64,000 nucleotides of DNA from Paragonimus westermani (lineage: Eukaryota; Platyhelminthes; Trematoda; Plagiorchiida; Troglotrematidae). Under the pieces are notes generated by a model. It searched no databases. It saw nothing but the letters and a program-made list of their open reading frames with translations, and was not told the origin of the DNA. Below, piece by piece: positions 61,384-64,000 of the stretch. The translations under genes and the position numbers were made by a program. Numbering within the stretch: position 1 is the stretch's first letter; the number at the start of each line of letters is the position of its first letter. The stretch is taken from positions 87,564-151,563 of the forward strand of contig QNGE01001028.1 in assembly GCA_008508345.1 (NCBI GenBank), read 5' to 3'.

Positions 61384-63150
61384 GTTCGCGTTATAAATAC
61401 ATGCTACTTGCACTACAGCACCAAACTTGAACTGACGGAAGTCCATATTCGGTTCCTAACTGAATGCGTTACCGCGAGACAATATCCAGAACACTTCTGG
61501 ATGGTTTTGCGGCGAAAAAGTGTTCGACCTATGGGAAGCACGCTGAAACAACATACACTGAATGAACTGAAAACAACCTCTGCAAGACTCGATGAGATGA
61601 CGCGAAATTTGAACCAGTGGCAGAATCACTCATGCTTGAAGAGCGGGTTCAATTCGACGAATGTGTTCAACACACTGTTATGAAGCAAGCGGGTATGAAG
61701 TCTAACAAACTGAAAGACAACTTGAATTCTGTAAGTATGGTATCAGAGTTCCCGAGCAATCCTGAAAGGTATATCCACACTCACCGAAGGCTCACAAGGA
61801 ATGATAGCCATTATGCTTGATTTTGGATATGTGTAATTTTCCATATAATTTGACCGCACAGTAGCTAGTAGAGTTGCTGGAACGCGTTCAGGAAGACATT
61901 GCGGTGCACTGGCTAAAAGATACGTTGAGTTCGTTGATTCTATCCGGTTACTGAATGTGGAAAACAAGGTCTTTTCCCTCGATGTATGCTCTATTTTCAC
62001 GAACGTGCCACTTGTAAAAACCGACGACGGTCTCTGCGGTTATATTCGTTCCGAAGGTTTACATGTGGGCTCACCGGAAGATACGCTTAAACAGCTGATA
62101 CTAGCTTGCACGCAGAATGTACGGTTTCCGATTGATAAAGAAATGTATCGTCAGAAGGACGGTGTTGCGATGGGGTCACCGTTAGGCCCACTGTTGGCAG
62201 ATATCTTCATGGTAATGTTAAAAAGAACTACGTGGGATTATTGAAAATAGCGCTTTCTACAAGAGGCACGTGGATTGCATTATCTATATAGTTGACGAAA
62301 CCATGGATTTAAACAGCCTACTTGCGAAGGCGAACATCATAACCTCAAATTTAAACTTGAGGCCGAGAAAGATGGACAAATATCCTTCCTCAGTGTGGCA
62401 CTGAATCGTCATGCAGTTGGTTCACTTCGGAGAGGTACTCACAGGAAGGGGAGTTGAAACGGACGGTATACTCAATTTTTTAGTTAAAGAAGAGAAACCT
62501 TGTTCGTAGTTTGAAAGACACAGCTATCAGGATATGCACTGATGACATGATTAAAATAGAAATGGTGTTTTTACAGTGGATATCCTCGGAGAATGCCTAT
62601 CCTGTAAACTTCGTGGATCAACATATGGAACTGATAATGCCAAAAGTTAAGCTCCCATATGCGGAAAAGAACTTGGTTCACATGGCCGTAGACGTTGGCT
62701 GAGTTGGTGACTCGTAGAATAAGTAACGCAATTGAAAGGCCTACAGTGCGGCACAACTGCGAATCACATTTAATTCCAACCCGGTAGTTCGCGAAAAATT
62801 CGAAGATACGTTGCTTATATCTGTGACATCATTTTGTGTTTACATGTTCACATGCTCCTATGGAGCAAGGTACGTCGGTCGCGAAACCAAGCGTCTTTCT
62901 CAAAGGTTACGTGAACGCCATCCCACACGGCTAGCTAAGGGCGCGGTGAAGTCCATTTTGAGTGCAATTCTGGCTCCTCTTGTATACACAGGGCACCAGA
63001 TCTCCCCGGAAGTGGCCTTCCAACCCATTTACCGCCTGTCAAGCCGTCAATCCAGAGGAGTCAAATTTATTCTGGCCACCGGAATTCAGCTGCGCAATCC
63101 ATAGTTGTGCGCTCAGAAGAAGTTTGTTCGGGCCTTACCGTTATCATAGC
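61384..63150 (+). pseudogene. Penelope-like element, internally deleted and frameshifted (RT + GIY-YIG endonuclease)
   Basis: The PLE polyprotein is read in several frames. The N-terminal region (61,400-61,790) has KLELTEVHIRFLTECVTARQ and FPSNPERYIHTH, known PLE-type blocks. The RT core follows: FSLDVCSIFTNVPL (catalytic Asp codon 61,981), then DGVAMGSPLGPLLADIFM (62,158-62,211). The active-site motif usually YVDD reads HVDC (62,267-62,278), so the second catalytic Asp is lost. QISFLSVALNR (about 62,380) and RNLVRSLKDTAIRICTDDM (about 62,490) continue it. The GIY-YIG endonuclease is at 62,820-63,104, and the terminal CAQKKFVRALPLS lies near 63,110-63,150. RT segments between the N-terminal blocks and the first Asp motif are missing, and at least four frameshifts are needed, so it is dead. 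Confidence 0.9.
62811..63104 (+). pseudogene. GIY-YIG endonuclease domain of the PLE (subfeature)
   Basis: An open stretch of 98 codons inside the element above. It contains FCVYMFTCSYGARYVGRETK, where VY corresponds to GIY and YVG to YIG. Next come RLSQRLRERHP with the conserved arginines, AVKSILSAILAPLVYTGHQI, and the AFQPIYRL block. This domain nicks target DNA in PLE retrotransposition. Some usually conserved positions have changed (CSCG reads CSYG; the EHHP block reads ERHP). It is terminated before the AEAVAI block, which is replaced by a frameshifted stretch. Confidence 0.85.
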
Positions 63151-64000
63151 CCCCGCTACCCAATTGACAACCCCGGAGGTCAGTTTTGTCCCCTAATTGT
63201 TCTCCAATTCACAACCGTTTGAAGCAGTTACGCGAACAGTTACTCTTGATTTTTTCTTGCTTGACAATCATGATGGTACGAAATGTTACGTAGTTGGCCA
63301 GATTATGAATAACCGAAAACCGACTGTTTTTCAAAACACCTTTGACTTACAGATAAAACAGCCCGAATGACGGAGGGGAGTTGATACTCAGTAGACTGTC
63401 TTCCGTCGATTAATCGATGAGTCTGCGTGGGTTGAAATGCGGTACACTTTCACAACAGTAGTTCATTCATTGTAAGTAGGCCAGGTAACTTCCAAAGTCA
63501 GCTGATTTAACTCATTTGGTTATTTCTCACGGAATTGTAAGATTTCACCTTACTACCAAACAAACGAAAGGTCAACAGTGTGGAAATCTTTTGGTACACT
63601 TACGTTGCACATTTCCATCTGTGCATGCTATGCTTAACTAGCATATATTGTGACGGTGATGGACGAAATTGTGGGCAATTATTGTAACGTGTAACTGTGG
63701 CCATTGAAAACGCTCAGCAGCTCGTCTAAAGGTTACCGAACTTGAGTTGTGAAACCGAAGGTTGCTTTTGTTATACTGGTTGTTTCAGAATTATCCTGGA
63801 GTCCACGGCTGATGTCCTGTGAAACTAGACTGCACTTTGTGGAACTGTTTTACACCCAAAGAATGTAAGCTTCTTTTAGACCCAGTGAATCGGTTACACA
63901 ACTGATTTTTACTTGGAGCACTGGTAAACTTTTATGTTTGAATGAATGAAGTCAAGTAGCTAACCGTCACTCACAGAATAATTCGGGGTAGGTGTTGTAG
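63151..64000. other. No gene recognised
   Basis: 3' flank of the PLE. No terminal repeat, hammerhead core or further gene was recognised up to the window end. Confidence 0.5.

Noticed and set aside
1..64000. CRISPR arrays, bacterial operons, rRNA genes
   Set aside because: No regularly spaced repeats, no dense same-strand gene clusters with ribosome-binding sites, and no rRNA-like sequence were seen; the content is eukaryotic repeat debris.

Overview
The window looks like repeat-rich, non-coding nuclear DNA from a flatworm, most likely a digenean trematode. The base composition is moderately AT-rich. There are no operons, ribosome-binding sites or dense genes. The recognisable content is eukaryotic retroelement debris: relics of two different Penelope-like elements (PLEs) with GIY-YIG endonuclease domains, a degenerate non-LTR LINE, and dispersed copies of a tRNA-derived SINE that carries a hammerhead ribozyme. 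A SINE with a tRNA-like Pol III promoter plus a hammerhead is a known arrangement in schistosomes (the Sm-alpha repeats), which supports the trematode placement; species is not determined.

Layout. 1-545: two SINE copies head to head, forming a long imperfect palindrome; the right copy is nearly complete and contains an intact-looking hammerhead fold. 2.28-2.66 kb: the 3' end of one PLE family, missing the GIY half of its endonuclease. 5.1-5.8 kb (minus): a frameshifted LINE reverse-transcriptase C-terminal part. About 6.35 kb: a possible second tRNA-derived SINE head. 11.5 kb, 39.5 kb, 40.7 kb, 48.6 kb and 60.7 kb: decayed copies of the main SINE. 37.6-37.98 kb (minus): its second good copy, with a perfectly paired hammerhead and an inverted copy of its own tail at its head. 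48.4 kb: a 58-bp tandem duplication. 57.19-58.95 kb: an unrecognised, clearly decayed coding region of about 1.8 kb. 61.4-63.15 kb: a second PLE, internally deleted and multiply frameshifted, with RT core and GIY-YIG regions still readable.

No intact protein-coding gene was found with confidence. Most open frames are the length expected by chance at this base composition, many begin at non-ATG codons, and overlapping frames on both strands are common. Two short candidate exons (50.5 and 52.5 kb) and two unassigned longer frames (3.2 and 20.7 kb) are listed at low confidence. The long remaining stretches could be introns or intergenic DNA of a large flatworm gene; the sequence alone does not decide this. 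How the parts work together: LINEs and PLEs supply reverse transcriptase, the SINE has none and must borrow it, and the hammerhead probably processes the SINE transcript. That interplay is inference from the element families, not something the window shows.
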